Shown here in pieces: positions 33,918 to 45,122 of a stretch of 64,000 bases of DNA. Each line of letters starts with the position of its first letter. The stretch's first letter is position 1. Made by a program: the position numbers and the translations under genes. The notes beneath the pieces were generated by a model, which searched no databases, was not told the origin of the DNA, and saw only the letters and a list, made by a program, of their open reading frames with translations. This DNA comes from Rhodosorus marinus (Eukaryota; Rhodophyta; Stylonematophyceae; Stylonematales; Stylonemataceae), in the NCBI GenBank assembly GCA_029953675.1, contig JAMWBK010000005.1, positions 1,426,001-1,490,000 on the forward strand, read 5' to 3'.

Positions 33918-36471
33918 TTAGCTGCAATGGAAGTGAACTCCCACGGTAGACCTTACACTTGGACACGTACTTGGTCGTCCTCCGAGAGTGTACTCAAGCT
34001 CTTGGATAGACGTCATTGTCTTCCTTTCCTGCGTAGTGAAATCCTTCAAGTAGACCTGCTCCGCTCTTTTCCGGTTGCGGCGATCATCGCCGAGAACTTC
34101 GAGGTCTAAACGCGAAAAAGACAAAGCCAAGTACTCGAGAAACGAAGCACAGCTAGTGATCTGGGCGAGCATCCATCGCTTTGCAATGACGCTTTGCAGG
34201 GCCAGCTCCGGAGGCGGGCATAAGAATCCGGTCGTTGGCCTTTCCCCATTGTTCGACTGTCCGACCAGCTCGTATTGACCTTTTCAAGGAAGAATATGTT
34301 GAACAGGGGTAAATCAGTCTCGGCGCTCCCGAGGTATCTGTTCCAGAACCTACCCGACAAGGCTTCAACAGATAGAGCATTGATCGCGGATCGGAGATCT
34401 CCCCTTGAAGCCGACGCGATCGAGCTCAAAAGATCAGGTGATGCATTAAGATTCTCGCGAAAATTGATTCGAGAAAGAATCGCACGTATCTCAGTCTCGT
34501 CGACCTCACTCATGTGAATCCAAATCGACTTGAAATCCAATTTTCTGGCAGTTGAAATGTGATCGTTGCAGGTGACTATTATAGGGCGGGTTCTCGTCTC
34601 GCATAGCATTTGCAGGCTCTGCCAAAAACCCCGCTCATCCTCTGCAAGCTGATCAACCTCCTCGAAAAGGATCAGTACATTCCTTGGTTACATCACAGCA
34701 ACACGTATGAATGAGGGTTGGCGGATCATAGCAACCGCGAGCGAGAAGGCATAAAGCTTGCGCACCTGTTAATCTCGCTTCCAGATCGAATTGCTTCAGT
34801 CGATGTTACCTCACTGACCTCGGCTAGTATGCGTTTGCCCGTTCTTTAAGCATGAGAAGGCAGTCCAGTGAGAAACACTAAGAGCGCAATAATTTCGAGA
34901 GCAGTTTCATGTATCGGGATCCCGGAGGTTCTTACCTACAAATACCAGCGTTTATCTCATGGACAACGAAACCCAGCTGACCAGCGACCGCGTAAACCGA
35001 TGCAGTTTTACCACAGCCGGGAGGTCCTGACAGCACCTGGACAGTAGTCCGACGAGAGGAGTTTGGTTTAGACACGAATCAGTCTCAGTTGAGGTCTCCA
35101 CCAGTTGGTAAGCCCCGTACCAGTGCAGAACATCGGCCTCTTGCTTTGGTTGATGCTTTTCTAGCTTTTGAACCATCTCGGTGCCAAGACTCCAGCCACC
35201 TGAACATTTCAATTCCACATTTTGAGGGGACTTCACTCGAGGTTTTTGGCCTGTACTTCACAAGCAGTTCCTCGCTTGTTGGTACTGAGCGCGGTCGCTT
35301 AGCTGCTCTTTTTCTCGGACCTAACAGCTTAATGTCGGACCCGATTTCTTGCCTGCGTTGCCTGGAGGCGTCGGTCCACATCTGCTCCGCAAGTCGTTGA
35401 AGTTGTGGGTTCCGAGGTCTTGTTCTGTTTCCTTTCGATTCGGCGCCAACGTGAACAGTAGCATTGTTGCATTCCCATGCGTCCCGACCCTCCGGGCAGC
35501 TCTCGTGCCTGTCGTGGCTCTCTGACTCGGAATGACGTCTCGTCTTCCGCTTCAAGAAGAACGGGTGGTAGTCGTCGCAGGACGCAGCAGGCGCGGGGCT
35601 CTTTGAAATCTCCTCAATCAGGATGACTTCCTGAGTTCCGGAGGTCGTTTCATGCGGAGATTCAGAGTTCCCGGCGGTAAACGATTCTTCCTGGACGAAA
35701 CCTTGCTTATTGGTACTCAATAGGACTGCGATTTCCCCATCAAGCTCTTGCTCATCGCCACCTGCAAGGGCCGGGTTCAAAATATCATCCCCTGCATGTC
35801 TCCCAGTCGAACACGGAGGTACTAAAACGTCCTCTGCTCGCTCTGAGTTGTGATTTTCCAAGTCACTCCCCGGGCCCTCTCCAGCGTTTGGGCAATTCAC
35901 CGTTTCTCGTAGCTGCGCATCATCACCCGGAACACAGCTTCCTAGCGGCTCTCGGGTTTCAACCCGTGACTCGGCCGCTTGACAATCTGTGCGCGATTGT
36001 GGCCCGGGCTTTCCTTGTCCGCTTTCCCGAGGTGATCGCTCTACTACACCTCGCACGAGTGCATTGCAAGCGATTTGGTTGCTCAGTTCAGAACCTGCAG
36101 TTGATTTCGAAACTCCTCCCCGACAATGCTGTTGGAGGGTCAACTGTTTCAGATTCGTGGCACGGGGATTCGGCACATCGTGGCTATCCCGAAACCGACG
36201 ATTAGATGCAGCCCCAGATGTTGAAAGCCACGACGTTAGTGCCCGGTGCTGTTGTTGTGCGGTTTCAATCGATGTCTTCGAGGTCCCTTTAGGATTGATC
36301 TTCCCGCCTTTCGTAGATTTTGAGGGTTTCTGGTGCCAGATTCCATCGTGAAATTCCTTGCTCACGGGCTTATCTATAGTCACAAATAAAACTTCGCCCC
36401 ATTAGTGTACATACGAAGAGCGCAGCTATCATTGCAGTTCACTTACCGTCCAATGCTTGAGAGCACGCCAT
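33918..36471 (-). CDS. ATAD5: ATAD5/ELG1-type PCNA unloader, 6 exons
   Basis: Large subunit of an alternative RFC complex that unloads PCNA from chromatin. Exons 36447-36471, 35121-36373, 35036-34936, 34843-34766, 34682-34354 and 34279-33918 join in phase (about 715 aa). N-terminal 380 residues are disordered, with a SUMO-interaction-like VILIEE core. Then comes ELLVKYRPKTSSEV (RFC box equivalent), Walker A SGPPGCGKTASVYAVAGQLG, EINAGICRTGKRILAEVSEV, Walker B ILFEEVD (the FEEVD form of ATAD5 rather than the DE-x-D of RFC1), sensor region RPIIVTCNDH, and RGDLRSAINAL. The C-terminal part is helical. The start MACSQALDD is spliced to KPVSKEFHDG; the long frame itself begins with a GTG and lacks its own ATG. 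It is far shorter than human ATAD5 (1844 aa) and near yeast Elg1 (791 aa). No PCNA-binding box was found by eye. Confidence 0.85.
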
Positions 36472-37425
36472 TCAAATCGACACACGCGGCAAGCCAAGCG
36501 ATCTTCTCCGAAAGCCAGACCCTCACGCGGGTGACAGGTCGGGATGCTCCGGCAGCTCCAGCATTCTACAGCAAGTGCAGACGACAACTCGCAGACAATA
36601 GAAAGTTTACCAACCCCACTGTTTTTTCTTTTTTTCAGGCACCTACCGACCCCGGGATCCCCGGGTTCCAAGCCTGAACCTACCTAGAACAAAACGTAGC
36701 AGAGCGAACAATCAATTCCACAATCCAGAGTTCTTCTCTGTTACGATCTCGAACATTTTCCAGCGCAAGATGAAAACATTTGGCTCGCGATACGAACGTC
36801 CCCTCCCAGTTCCGTCTTGACGAGAGTCTCCTACCAGCCCAAAGGTCTAATCCGGTGCATAACCTACTGACCCATCAAGGATTTTGCATTACCTTGGGTT
36901 TGTATTCGTCTCCATTTCCGTTAACTTCTTGAAGCGTCAAGGGTACAATTTCCCGGGAAATATATGACAGCCTGTCATATATTTCCAATTTCGGATTCGA
37001 ATTGATTGAATATAGAAAAGAATAGCCCAAGGTCCTGGTTATGTTGATTGATAGTGGTGATCGCGAGTTGAAGAGCTTGGTGTTGCTCGCAGCTTGCGGC
37101 AGCTACGAGCTTTGTTTGTTACCGCTGAAGTCAGCTCTAAATGGTTAAGAGGCTGCTTCGCCAACCGATAATTGCGCTGCGCTTGCATCTGCTGCGTGGC
37201 TTTTTTGGCTTGCTGAGTTGTGTAGACACAAGTTAGGGGTTGAAAAAAAGTATTTTTTTGTACAGGTATGCGGGGTCTGGAGGACTATTGTGGACCAGGA
37301 GGGTACATCGGGGTGCTATGAGAAACCTTTGCGACGTCTGACGACAGCATCTCAGCCAACCTTTCGCTTCCCCTCCAGCGATACACATTTAACAGAGAAG
37401 AGAGCGAAGATGGACCCCTTCTCGT
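36472..37425. other. Intergenic with palindromic element
   Basis: About 950 bp. Apart from nested palindromes at 36948-36986 (listed separately) I see nothing. An open frame antisense to 36429-36671 is the 5' leader of ATAD5. Confidence 0.5.
36948..36986. repeat. Nested perfect palindromes
   Basis: ATTTCCCGGGAAAT (36948-36961) is a 14-bp palindrome. Overlapping it, 36956-36970 and 36972-36986 form a perfect 15-bp inverted repeat around a single C (GGAAATATATGACAG and its complement). Confidence 0.95.
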
Positions 37426-37712
37426 CTAATCTACAACCTTCCTCTTAAGAACGAACTTGCTTCGTACTGGACACAAACTCTGCCAAACAAACACGGACAT
37501 CGGAGCGCCATAAAAGAGATTGTCAAGCTCAGCCACTTGTGTCCACTTCTGGATCGAACGGTCCCAACCCGCATCTTCCCGTCGTTCTGGACAGCGCGTA
37601 GGTGACAGACTGACGACTTCATTCCAAAAACCAAAAACCGTACACACCAAATTCCCAAATCCACAAAGACGCTTGCTGTGGAATTTAGCGTCCTTCGACG
37701 TTCAACAGACAT
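37426..37712 (-). CDS. Possible small protein, 2 exons, unknown
   Basis: Exons 37648-37712 and 37426-37609 join in phase across a 38-nt intron (GTGTGT...GTCAG) to give 82 aa: MSVERRRTLNSTASVFVDLG, then PERREDAGWDRSIQKWTQ, FYGAPMSVFVWQSLCP and a basic end FVLKRKVVD. The second exon has coding-like composition (Trp, aromatic and basic residues in balance). The short intron and absence of a known family keep confidence low. An organelle membrane subunit is one guess. Confidence 0.35.
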
Positions 37713-38151
37713 TTCCCCAGCCGATTTCTACGGTATGAAAAAAACAACAAACAAATGTGCACTGTTATGCTTTTGCTCGAGGAAACTATGGGCTTGGAAA
37801 TTACTAGCACCTACTCACTGTACAGTAGTAGCTCCTCCAAGCGGGCGGCACACCTTCACCTGGTGGAGTTTGCCCCGTAATCTGATTCTTAAGAGCTAGG
37901 TATTTGATTAAGCACCCTCTTTGGGGTTACGTTACGGGGAGAACCCTTTGTGTGTTTGTATTTTATCTAGAGAAGGAGCGCACCGGGGACTCCAATTGTG
38001 ATAGGCGCGGAGAAGTATACACTTTTTCATACTATCGTACTTTATTATATTTTATGCTTCTATATCGTATTTTCACCCTTTTTATACTTTCTTATATATT
38101 GTTTAAAACTTTAGATATACATACATAAATAAATATAATAAATATATATTT

Positions 38152-38279
38152 ATATATATTAGGGTTGGGCAAGAGGGTCGGGTTTTTCGTTGTGTACCCC
38201 TCTAAACCCCCATGTTTTCGAGGGTTTAACCATTTGAGGGTCGTAAGCAGCGAAAAGCCCGACCCTCTTGGCACAACCC

Positions 38280-38290
<11 letters not shown>
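38152..38290. mobile_element. Foldback / MITE-like element with telomere-like termini
   Basis: Left arm 38152-38193 reads TATATATTAGGGTTGGGCAA then GAGGGTCGGGTTTTTCG; right arm 38250-38290 is its imperfect complement (CGAAAAGCCCGACCCTCTTG then GCACAACCCTATATATATA). The interior has a further GAGGGTTTAACC-type symmetry. Termini sit in TA-rich DNA, as MITE-type insertions into TA sites do. No transposase is nearby, and only one copy is in this window. Confidence 0.55.

Positions 38291-38305
<15 letters not shown>
38281..38305. repeat. TA dinucleotide microsatellite
   Basis: About 12 TA units directly after the right arm of the foldback element. Confidence 0.9.
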
Positions 38306-38310
<5 letters not shown>

Positions 38311-39722
38311 TTGTATATTTATATGATATATATAAGCAAGTACTAAGAAGGGATAAAAATAAAAATTCGATATAAGAGTAGAAAATTTAATAATGTACAA
38401 AAGTATGATGAAGCATAAATTCCTCATAGGCTATCAGGAGTCTCTCCCCACCCCCCACACCTTCGGTCCGTCCGCTCCCTCTCTGGAACAAATACACGCA
38501 CACACACACCATAACCTTCCAGCTATCTCGCCCGCAAAAGGTCTCCCCCGAAAACCTAACATAATCTAATACCAAGTTTTAGTAGTCAGATTATGAGACC
38601 AAGGCAACGAAAATTGAACTAAGATAACTTTAGCTGGAATCCTGTAACAGAGGGCCTCCGAATTGACCCTACCAAGGGTTAGTGGCAACCCCCCCACCCC
38701 CCCCGCGACCAGCTCGATTGAAGAATTCATTTTTAGCGTCACCCCTACGTCAACTACAAAAATTGAATATTATAATTTAAAAAAAAGATATTCTGGAGCC
38801 ATCCGTAAATTCAGGAGGATGACGTTTACCTAGTATTCGATGTAAGCTCCCCCAAAACACTAGTTAACTGTCACCTGTTCTTTTGCCTTGTGGGTCTATA
38901 AATCCGCTTTTTTTATTACTTGATTTCATATACGACTAGATGACGTTTAAATACTGAATTTATGTTCTCGTCCAAGCGTCACCCTCCTCTTTTCCTCGTG
39001 AGCGTCGAAAGGGCGGTTAATTGTTCTAAAATATAATATCCTAGTTGCTAATAGAATGATACAAATATTTGTGTTGAACGTATTAGTTTAAGTATCACAT
39101 ATTATTATTTTAATAATATCTTTATTTAGTTTAAAAATAAGATAGATACATCATGACACTAAAATTGTTTTATTGGTTTCGCTGTCTTGGCTAAGCTCCC
39201 AGCTAAGTCAGCAGCAGCTTTTGGGGGTGGTGTGGGGCAAGAGCGAGGCAGGAGTACAGAGGGGAAAGATCGTGCAGAAGGTGAAGTGTCGATGTTACTA
39301 GTTAAGTTTGGCTGGTAGAACTCGGTGGGGGACTTTCGCGACCTTTTTTTTTTGCTTTGTGGTTGGTGTGTTTGTTAAAGTTTGGTTTCGTTGGGCAGAA
39401 GTGTAAGGACTTGCTGGCTTTTGCTGGCGGACAAGATCTCCTGTGCAAGTAGCGGGGTTGAAGCGGGGATTTGTACTGGTTTGCTTGATTTCTCGAACAG
39501 GATTGGACTCATATTTGAGGTCATTTGGTTGGGCGCTTTTTTTCCTATCGGGATAGAGTTGTAAGGGCAAGAGTGGGCTTTCCAGGGGGTCTTGCAGGAT
39601 GTCGTGGTGGAGTTGACACTTCAAGTTTGGCCTAGGGTCTGCTTAGCTCGAGTACGAGTCTCTAGTAGTTTGGAAGCACAAGGTTTTGCTCGTTTGGGGG
39701 GAAGTTTGGCGAGGTGCAGGAT

Positions 39723-41952
39723 ATGGTAGAATGGTGGCGAATTGTTGTTGCTGTCGTATGCTTGTGCTTATCGGGCCTGTTTTCAGGCCTGACGTTGGGG
39801 CTTTTCGCCTTGGATCTAACCGATTTGGATATCCTCCTTGATTCTGGTACTGAGAAGGAGAAAAAGTATGCCAAAAAAATTTATCCGCTTAGGAAGCGCG
39901 GGAATTATTTGCTGTGCACGCTTTTGATTGGAAATACCGCTGTCAACTCGGCGCTGGCTATTGTTACAGCTGAGCTGTTTGGAGGTGAGTACCTCTTTGA
40001 AGTCTACATCAGCCCGTAATGGAATCTGCAATGCTTCCGCTGGATTGTCTAATTTCTGGTTGCTGTTATCCGATGGTGATGTAGGAATCTCGGGTTTCCT
40101 TGCTTCAACATTTCTAATTCTCTACATTGGAGAGATTATCCCACAATCTGTTTGCCATAAATATGGACTAGTTATTGGTTCATACGCAGCTCCGTTGGTG
40201 TACCTGTTTATGCTGCTGACTTTTCCACTGTCCTGGCCAACTGCCAAAGTTCTTGATTGGTTCCTCGGAGGGGAGTCTCCTGTTAGGTTTGTTTTGAAAA
40301 TCCATACTGCGTATGTCTCTTTGCTTCTCTTAAGCTCTTCCTACTGCTCTGTTGTAGATATGATAAGACTCAGCTTCAGTCGCTAGTAACTCTCCATGGG
40401 TCGACTGCAAAAGCAACGCTCTCAGAGGACGAAACACGAATCCTGAATGCTGCTTTGATGTTTGCCCAGAAGACCATAGAACAAATCATGACACCACTAT
40501 CAAAGGTAGATCGACGACAATCGTGATACTGACACTGGCTCTCAACAGCTTAGCTTGACTGTTTGCTGTGATCCATTCCCATTCGATAGGTTTTTATGTT
40601 GGAAGTCCACCAGCACCTCGATTCGAAAAATCTGCTACTGGTGTTCCAATCTGGACATTCTAGAATTCCTGTTTACGAGAAGGATAGGCACAACATTCTC
40701 GGAGTTTTGTTTGCGAAGGATATTCTGCTGATTGACCCCGAAGATAACATCCCAATTTCGACCGTGATGAACTTTTTCAAGCGCGAGCTGAAGTATTCCT
40801 TCAATGACACGCGGTTGGACAAGATGCTCAACGAGTTCGAGACTGGTCGAGGCCACCTGGCTGTTGTACAAAAGGTTATTAACTTTGGACGAGGCGATCC
40901 ATACTACGAGACAATTGGGATTGTCACCCTAGAAGACGTCATTGAGGAACTGATTGGGTCGGAGATCGTCGACGAAACCGACGTGTACGAGAGCAATAGC
41001 TCAACGAAGAAGATGAACAGAAAGCGGTACATAGACTCGGACGTCCTTCGGCTTTTCTCGCATGATTCTTCAACCACTAGCTTGCAGGATAATGAAGTGC
41101 TAGCAGTTTCCAGCTTCCTTTCCACTCACATAGAAGAATTCTCATCTCGAAAGATCCCGGTAAGTTTGCGCCCAACTATTTGGTTTGTGAAGGCGATGGT
41201 CTGACCTTGCTATTCGACGCACGAATTCTATGTAGCCGGAAGTGCTTCGCCAACTTCTCAAAGAGTCGCGTATTGTGGAGCATAAGGAATCACCAGCCGC
41301 CGCAGCTGCAGCTGCCAGTTCTGATATTGATGACGACAAGAACATGCTTGCAGATGGAATTTCGGGTTCGGTGGTTAGCAAGGATGACGATGGACCGGAC
41401 AAGGGGATCGTTGGAACTTCGTCTCTTGAGCTAGGCGCCGAAGAATCTGATGAGCCTCTGCTGGTTTACAAACGAAACGTTCCCGCAATGGTACTAGATC
41501 TGCACCCATATGGGAATATGCACGTTGTCATAGATGCTCAACTCACATTCCCTGACACATCTTTGGCGCTGATTTGTTAGGAGGCTACACTGATCATCAC
41601 TGGTCGTTTAGAAGTATTTGCTGGGTCTGATGGAATTCATTCCGAGGTTGGACCATGGACACTACTCGGTTCGAAGGCACTGGTGAACGAACTCTATCAA
41701 GCGGACTTTACGGCCAGAGTCATTGAGTACCCCTTGCGTATGTTGAAGATTCATCGAAAACAGTACCGAAACGCTATCAACAGGACCAGAGCTGATAGCT
41801 TTGTTGGAAAGTCTTTGTTTACCCCAGCCGACTACCTGAGACCAGGTAGACCTAATTTCGAGGACGATGCGCTCGTTGGGCGTGCTCACCCGTCGTCTCG
41901 AGAGTCAAGTGATATTTACAGCGAGGATGACCGTGACGAGGACATTCCGTAG
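39723..41952 (+). CDS. CNNM/DUF21-CBS membrane protein (magnesium transporter family), 6 exons
   Basis: CNNM-family transporters handle Mg2+ or other divalent cations at cell or organelle membranes. Exons 39723-39984, 40085-40286, 40358-40505, 40590-41159, 41236-41490 and 41581-41952 give about 602 aa. The DUF21 transmembrane domain (about 1-175) starts RIVVAVVCLCLSGLFSGLTL and contains LLIGNTAVNSALAI and LYIGEIIPQSVCHKYGL. A CBS pair follows (VFMLEVHQHLDSKNLL, RIPVYEKDRHNILGVLFAKD, GIVTLEDVIEELIGSEIVDE). The C-terminal part (LIITGRLEVFAGSDGIHS, GPWTLLGSKALV) resembles the cyclic-nucleotide-binding-like domain of CNNMs. The acidic tail and an Ala-rich stretch (about 415) are variable. The true start is the ATG at 39723, after an in-frame GTG. 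Confidence 0.9.
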
Positions 41953-42144
41953 GGTTGTTGACGCCCTTGCCACGTTTGTGAATAGTTTGTTGAGTTTGTG
42001 AAGAGCACAATAAGGGGAGCTGTTCAAGCAATTTTTTCCTTTCTGAAGTTAAAAATGGGTCACGTCAATTTCTATGATTAGTCTACAGGCTGATCTATTG
42101 TCCGAAACGCATTTTCTCGCTTAATGAGCTTGGAGCTGCGATAA

Positions 42145-44008
42145 CTAGGCGAGACTATACTTCGGGCCACCACCACCCTCAGGAACGCTCCAATTGATGT
42201 TTTGGCTAGGGTCCTTGATGTCGCAAGCTTTACAATGCAGGCAGTTCTGAGAATTTATCTGCAGCCGCTTTGAGCCGTCCTCCTTCTCGACGTACTCGTA
42301 TACCTTAGCTGGGCAGTATCTACAATGGCAACAACATTGACGACCAGCAGCTTAGATTAGTTTGTGGAAGCATTGGCGTCGAAAATGGAAGATATTCTCA
42401 ACTGGGTTTGGCCGCAGGTTTTCGTCCTTTTTATGCCTACCTCTGCTCCGGGCCGTCGTAAACAGCAAGGTTTAGTGAGTTCATGCGTGCAGCGTCTCCG
42501 ACCTTGAGATGGACTGGCTCATCGTGGTTGTGGTTTGTTCCACTCAATGCGAGGTTCGACAACAGGTCAAAAGTGAGCTTGCCGTCCTTTTTCGGGTACT
42601 CAATTGGTTTGTATTTGCTGGCTGCTCCAGTGCTTTCGTGATCAGCCTCTCCGTGCTTGAGGGTTACACCATGCCATCTACCCTTTGACACATAGGCTTC
42701 AACTCCTGACACGGCGAGCCCGGGCAGCATACCATACTGAAACGCAGGTCGGTAGTTTCGAACGGCGTGCAGCTCGCTGTATACCCAACTCCCTTTTAGT
42801 GCCTCCTCGTATCCTTCTAACGAAGTAGTGCTCTCCTCCATGGCAGACGTGACAGAATCTGCTGCAAGAATGCCGCTTTTCATTGCCGTATGCGTTCCCT
42901 TAATCTTCGGTACATTCAGAAATCCAGCAGCACAGCCAAGCAGAGCCCCGCCGGGAAAGTAGAGCTTGGGAATACTCTGAACACCTCCCTCGTTGAGTGT
43001 CCGAGCTCCGTACTGAATCACCTGCCCTCCCTCGAACGTGCTCCGCACCGTAGGATGCGTCTTCCACCTCTGGAACTCCTCATATGGAGACATGTACGGA
43101 TTTTTGTAGTCGAGGCTCACGACAAAGCCCGTTGCAACGCGGTTCTCGTCCATGTGATATAGGAAAGCCCCGCCGTATGTCCAGTAATCCAAAGGCCACC
43201 CGATAGTGTGCATGATGGTTCCTGCCTTGTGCTTGCTTGGGTCAATTTCCCAGACCTCTTTGATACCTAGTCCATACGTTTGATGCTGAGCATCCTTGCG
43301 AAGATCAAACTTGTCGACCACCTGCTTCGTCAGCGATCCTCTTGCGCCTTCTGCCAGAAGAGTATAACTCCCTTCTATTTCAACGCCGCGTTCGTACGTG
43401 CTCTTATGCGTGCCATCCTTGCCAATTCCGAAGTCCCCCGTGGCAACCCCTCGAACCGTTCCTCGCTCGTCATAAAGTAGCTCGGAACCTGAAAATCCCG
43501 GATATATCTCAACACCAAGCGCTTCGGCCTTGCTCCCTAGCCATCTCGACAGCTGCGACAAGGAGATTACATAGTTGCTGGCATTGTGCATAGGTGGGGG
43601 TACGGGAAGCCGAATCCCAAATCCTTTGAAAAGCCAGTAAAATCTGTCATCCACTCCTCCCTTCAGTTTCACTGGACAGGTCTCGTCGTTCCTCCAGTCG
43701 GGAAGGAGCTCAGAAAGTCCCCGAGGATCGAGAACATTCCCAGATATAATATGAGCCCCGACCTCTGAGCCCTTCTCCAGCACACATACAGAGACGTCCT
43801 GGTCCTTCTTCTGAGCGTTCTGCTTTAGTCTAATCGCTGCACTCAAGCCCGCAGGACCACCACCAACAATAACAACGTCATATTTTCCCATGGACTCCCT
43901 AGCCGGGAGTTCGTTTGCCCCCTCAGGAGCCCCTCCGGATGAAAAACCCCTCCCATTCAACCTCGTCAATCCGCGCAAACCGCGTGAGCAAACCCTCAGC
44001 CCATTCAT
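42145..44008 (-). CDS. ETFDH: Electron transfer flavoprotein-ubiquinone oxidoreductase, mitochondrial, 2 exons
   Basis: Inner-membrane flavoprotein passing electrons from ETF to ubiquinone during fatty and amino acid oxidation. Exons 42441-44008 and 42145-42319 give about 580 aa. The first 25 residues ([20 protein letters not shown]) form an Arg-rich amphipathic presequence. FAD-binding [15 protein letters not shown] follows; the quinone/membrane region is around [20 protein letters not shown]; the C-terminal exon carries the four [4Fe-4S] cysteines ([10 protein letters not shown] and [15 protein letters not shown]) and the conserved end [16 protein letters not shown]. The open frame extends 60 nt upstream of the ATG at 44008 but starts with GTG, so I take 44008. 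Confidence 0.96.
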
Positions 44009-45122
44009 CCCGCCAGCTTTTCCTATCCACTCATCCAGGAAACTTATAGGAGGACAAAAGAATTTCACGGGTTTCCACCAGCCTTAAGAAAAACAAAAAA
44101 AAAACTCAACGAGACGACTATGAACTTACTCAACTAAGAACACGAAGGCACAAACAGCTCAGTTAGAGAGAAACTAACATAGCAAAATGACTACTCATGA
44201 ACCCCTTCTTCCTGAACTGTGGAAACCCTCCACCCTCCCAAAACGGAGGAGGGCTTTTCTGAGAGCGCTTTCCACCACGCCGGTTGGGAAGCGTGAGGTT
44301 ACACGCCCTCTACTTTCGCGACTCAGCAATATCTTAGGAGTTTGGTCCTCTTAATTATCAGGTGATTTGATCTTCTAGGTAGTGTAGGTTGTCACTAGCT
44401 TCATGGCCTCTTTCGTAGCGACCGGGCTGGTCTTGATAGTCTCGTCACGGAGCTGTGGTTTACTAACTAGTTTATACGGCGGGTGCGAGTTCGAGGACAG
44501 GGAAAGGGAAGTCACAAGTTTGCTACTACGACTAACACTTATTGGTACTCTCATGGCTATGAAGTGCCACCCAAGACTTGTCCCTCAGGAGCGTGCGGTT
44601 CATCGCTCATGAGCTTTGCTCCTGACGGTAGGCTCGGAGTCCGCGCGAACAGCCAAGGATATTGTGAATTCATGACCCTTTTTGTGCTCTGACTATGGGA
44701 TCCCTTCGCGCTACAGATTCTCTTGAACCCTTCCCAGTCCGAAACCCGACTCAACTTGCTAGTAGTGGCGCTTGGAGCATCAAGGGACTTTCGGCGCAAT
44801 GAAATCACTGTCATGGGACGCTGAGGGTATGCTCCTGTTCGTTGCTTGCGCTGTATGCTTCCCAGTCTCCAGTTTCTAGGAGCCAATCTGGTATTCAGTA
44901 GAAGCAATGCTCTGGTTAAGGCAAAAGGTCAACACAATGACCCTGGAGTTTATGTCAAGAGTTAGATAGACTGTTCAAATTCTTTCTCACATCAGGTTCG
45001 CTAATCTGTGCCTAGATTTCTGAGCTGAAAGTTGTCCAAACTCCCTTTTAAGTACCGTGACAACGTCGTGGACCGTCTCACAGTGAAGCCTGCCCCACCT
45101 ACCCAGCTCTCTCGTTCTCCGC
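44009..45122. other. Intergenic, no supported gene
   Basis: About 1.1 kb between two minus-strand genes. Open frames at 44403-44692 (plus) and 44557-44907 (minus) overlap each other and look random. Confidence 0.45.

Larger units (their letters stand above)
37713..39722. other. Gene-poor AT-rich island with foldback element
   Basis: About 2 kb without a supported gene. From 38020 to 38420 and 38740 to 39170 the sequence is very AT-rich, with a TA run at 38281-38305. A foldback element occupies 38152-38290. Short C-runs at 38690-38705 break the AT bias. Confidence 0.6.

Noticed and set aside
36429-36671. Cys-rich minus-strand frame resembling a zinc finger
   Set aside because: It begins with TTG, is out of frame with ATAD5 exon 1 and lies in its 5' leader; the ATG at 36471 gives a better model.
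38152-38290. Telomeric repeat array
   Set aside because: Only one AGGGTT unit at each arm; no tandem telomere repeat.
44403-44907. Overlapping short frames on both strands
   Set aside because: No similarity, random-looking composition and no supportive splice sites.
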